Shown here: one piece after another, positions 5,640 through 6,002 of the stretch
How the letters are laid out: every line of letters starts with the position of its first letter
Position numbering within the stretch: position 1 is the stretch's first letter
Assembly (NCBI GenBank): GCA_024276395.1
Contig: JAJRXH010000742.1
Location: forward strand, 1 to 6,002
DNA length: 6,002 nt
Direction: 5' to 3'
From: an archaeon
Lineage (GTDB): Archaea > Asgardarchaeota > Heimdallarchaeia > Hodarchaeales > S146-22
Position numbers and translations under genes: made by a program
The notes under the pieces: generated by a model
Told to the model about the DNA's origin: nothing
What the model saw: only the letters and a program-made list of their open reading frames with translations
The model's database searches: none

Positions 5640-6002
5640 TTACTGAATGTGGTCACGCCTGCTTTTGGAAAAGAATGAGGCTTGAAATATTCTAAAACTG
5701 ATGAGCCATATTAAAATCGTGATGGTTTGTGAAATTAGACATAGCTGGCAGAGATCCTTGATCACGACATAACTAATGTACATGAGGTAAATCACGAATG
5801 CTAAACCTATCGTAACTAAAAGAAAGAAAATTTTGAAAAGAAACATTAAATCAAGATTGAAAATGGGTTTATTAAGTAAGAAAAGGATAGTAAACGTGGC
5901 AAACGTGATCATTCCAATGAAACCAATGAAAGAAACGGGAATGCCAAAAATGACACCATAACGGGTAAATGCTGGATTACAACCACATTCCCCAGTCATC
6001 AA
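5640..6002 (-). CDS. Vitamin K epoxide reductase (VKOR) family protein, 5' end beyond window
   Basis: The visible 121 codons (stop TAA at 5642-5640) hold the C-terminal three of the four VKOR membrane segments. FGIPVSFIGFIGM (19-31 of the visible part) is the family's segment-2 signature. YLMYISYVVIKDLCQLCLISQ (71-91, in two parts YLMYISYVV and KDLCQLCLISQ) carries the active-site CxxC, C85 and C88, at the start of the last segment. VKOR homologues in prokaryotes reoxidise a thioredoxin-like partner and pass electrons to quinone, which drives disulfide formation outside the membrane. The first segment and true start lie past position 6002. The edge codon is TTG, and nothing supports it as the start. 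The visible loop has CGCNP (C6, C8) where a wider cysteine pair is usual. The second ends soon after its last membrane segment, so no fused thioredoxin domain is present at the C-terminus. It converges with the cupredoxin gene, another exported redox protein. Confidence 0.83.
   Translation of the reverse strand: MMTGECGCNPAFTRYGVIFGIPVSFIGFIGMITFATFTILFLLNKPIFNLDLMFLFKIFFLLVTIGLAFVIYLMYISYVVIKDLCQLCLISQTITILIWLISFRIFQASFFSKSRRDHIQ

Noticed and set aside
1..6002. tRNA, rRNA, CRISPR array, insertion sequence or phage gene
   Set aside because: Reading both strands, I found no cloverleaf-like segment, regular spaced repeats, transposase motif or terminal inverted repeats.

Overview
The window reads as a chromosomal segment of an archaeon, most likely an Asgard archaeon of the Heimdallarchaeia type. 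The evidence is indirect. The promoters look archaeal: AT-rich TATA-like boxes sit about 25 bases upstream of near-leaderless starts, and terminators are T-tracts. There is a DeoA-family nucleoside/AMP phosphorylase, a membrane-anchored blue copper protein, a VKOR-type disulfide enzyme, and a large membrane protein whose architecture matches eukaryotic CWH43/PGAP2IP. No rRNA or ribosomal marker is present, so the lineage is an inference. Base composition is moderately AT-rich.

Layout, left to right. (1) 1-832, minus strand: an aminoglycoside/choline-kinase-like (APH fold) phosphotransferase, open to the left edge, with its C-terminus outside the window. (2) 833-1121: divergent intergenic promoter region. 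(3) 1122-2687, plus: thymidine/AMP phosphorylase family protein. (4) 2688-2756: convergent junction holding a bidirectional T-tract terminator. (5) 2757-4748, minus: 663-residue protein with about 12 membrane segments followed by a CWH43-like endonuclease/exonuclease/phosphatase (EEP) domain. (6) 4749-4966: second divergent promoter region. (7) 4967-5590, plus: cupredoxin anchored at both ends. (8) 5591-5639: convergent T-rich junction. (9) 5640-6002, minus: VKOR family protein, cut by the right edge, with its N-terminus outside.

The five genes strictly alternate in strand, so every junction is divergent or convergent and none of these genes is in an operon with a neighbour visible here. Functional links are therefore weak. 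The clearest theme is the cell envelope on the right half: a putative lipid/GPI-remodelling-type membrane enzyme, an externally facing copper redox protein and a membrane disulfide-forming enzyme. The left half holds a small-molecule kinase-like protein and a nucleotide/nucleoside salvage enzyme.

The item most worth attention is the CWH43-like protein. It combines domain order, overall length and several short signatures recalled from the eukaryotic GPI-anchor lipid-remodelling protein, and it keeps a complete set of canonical EEP catalytic residues.
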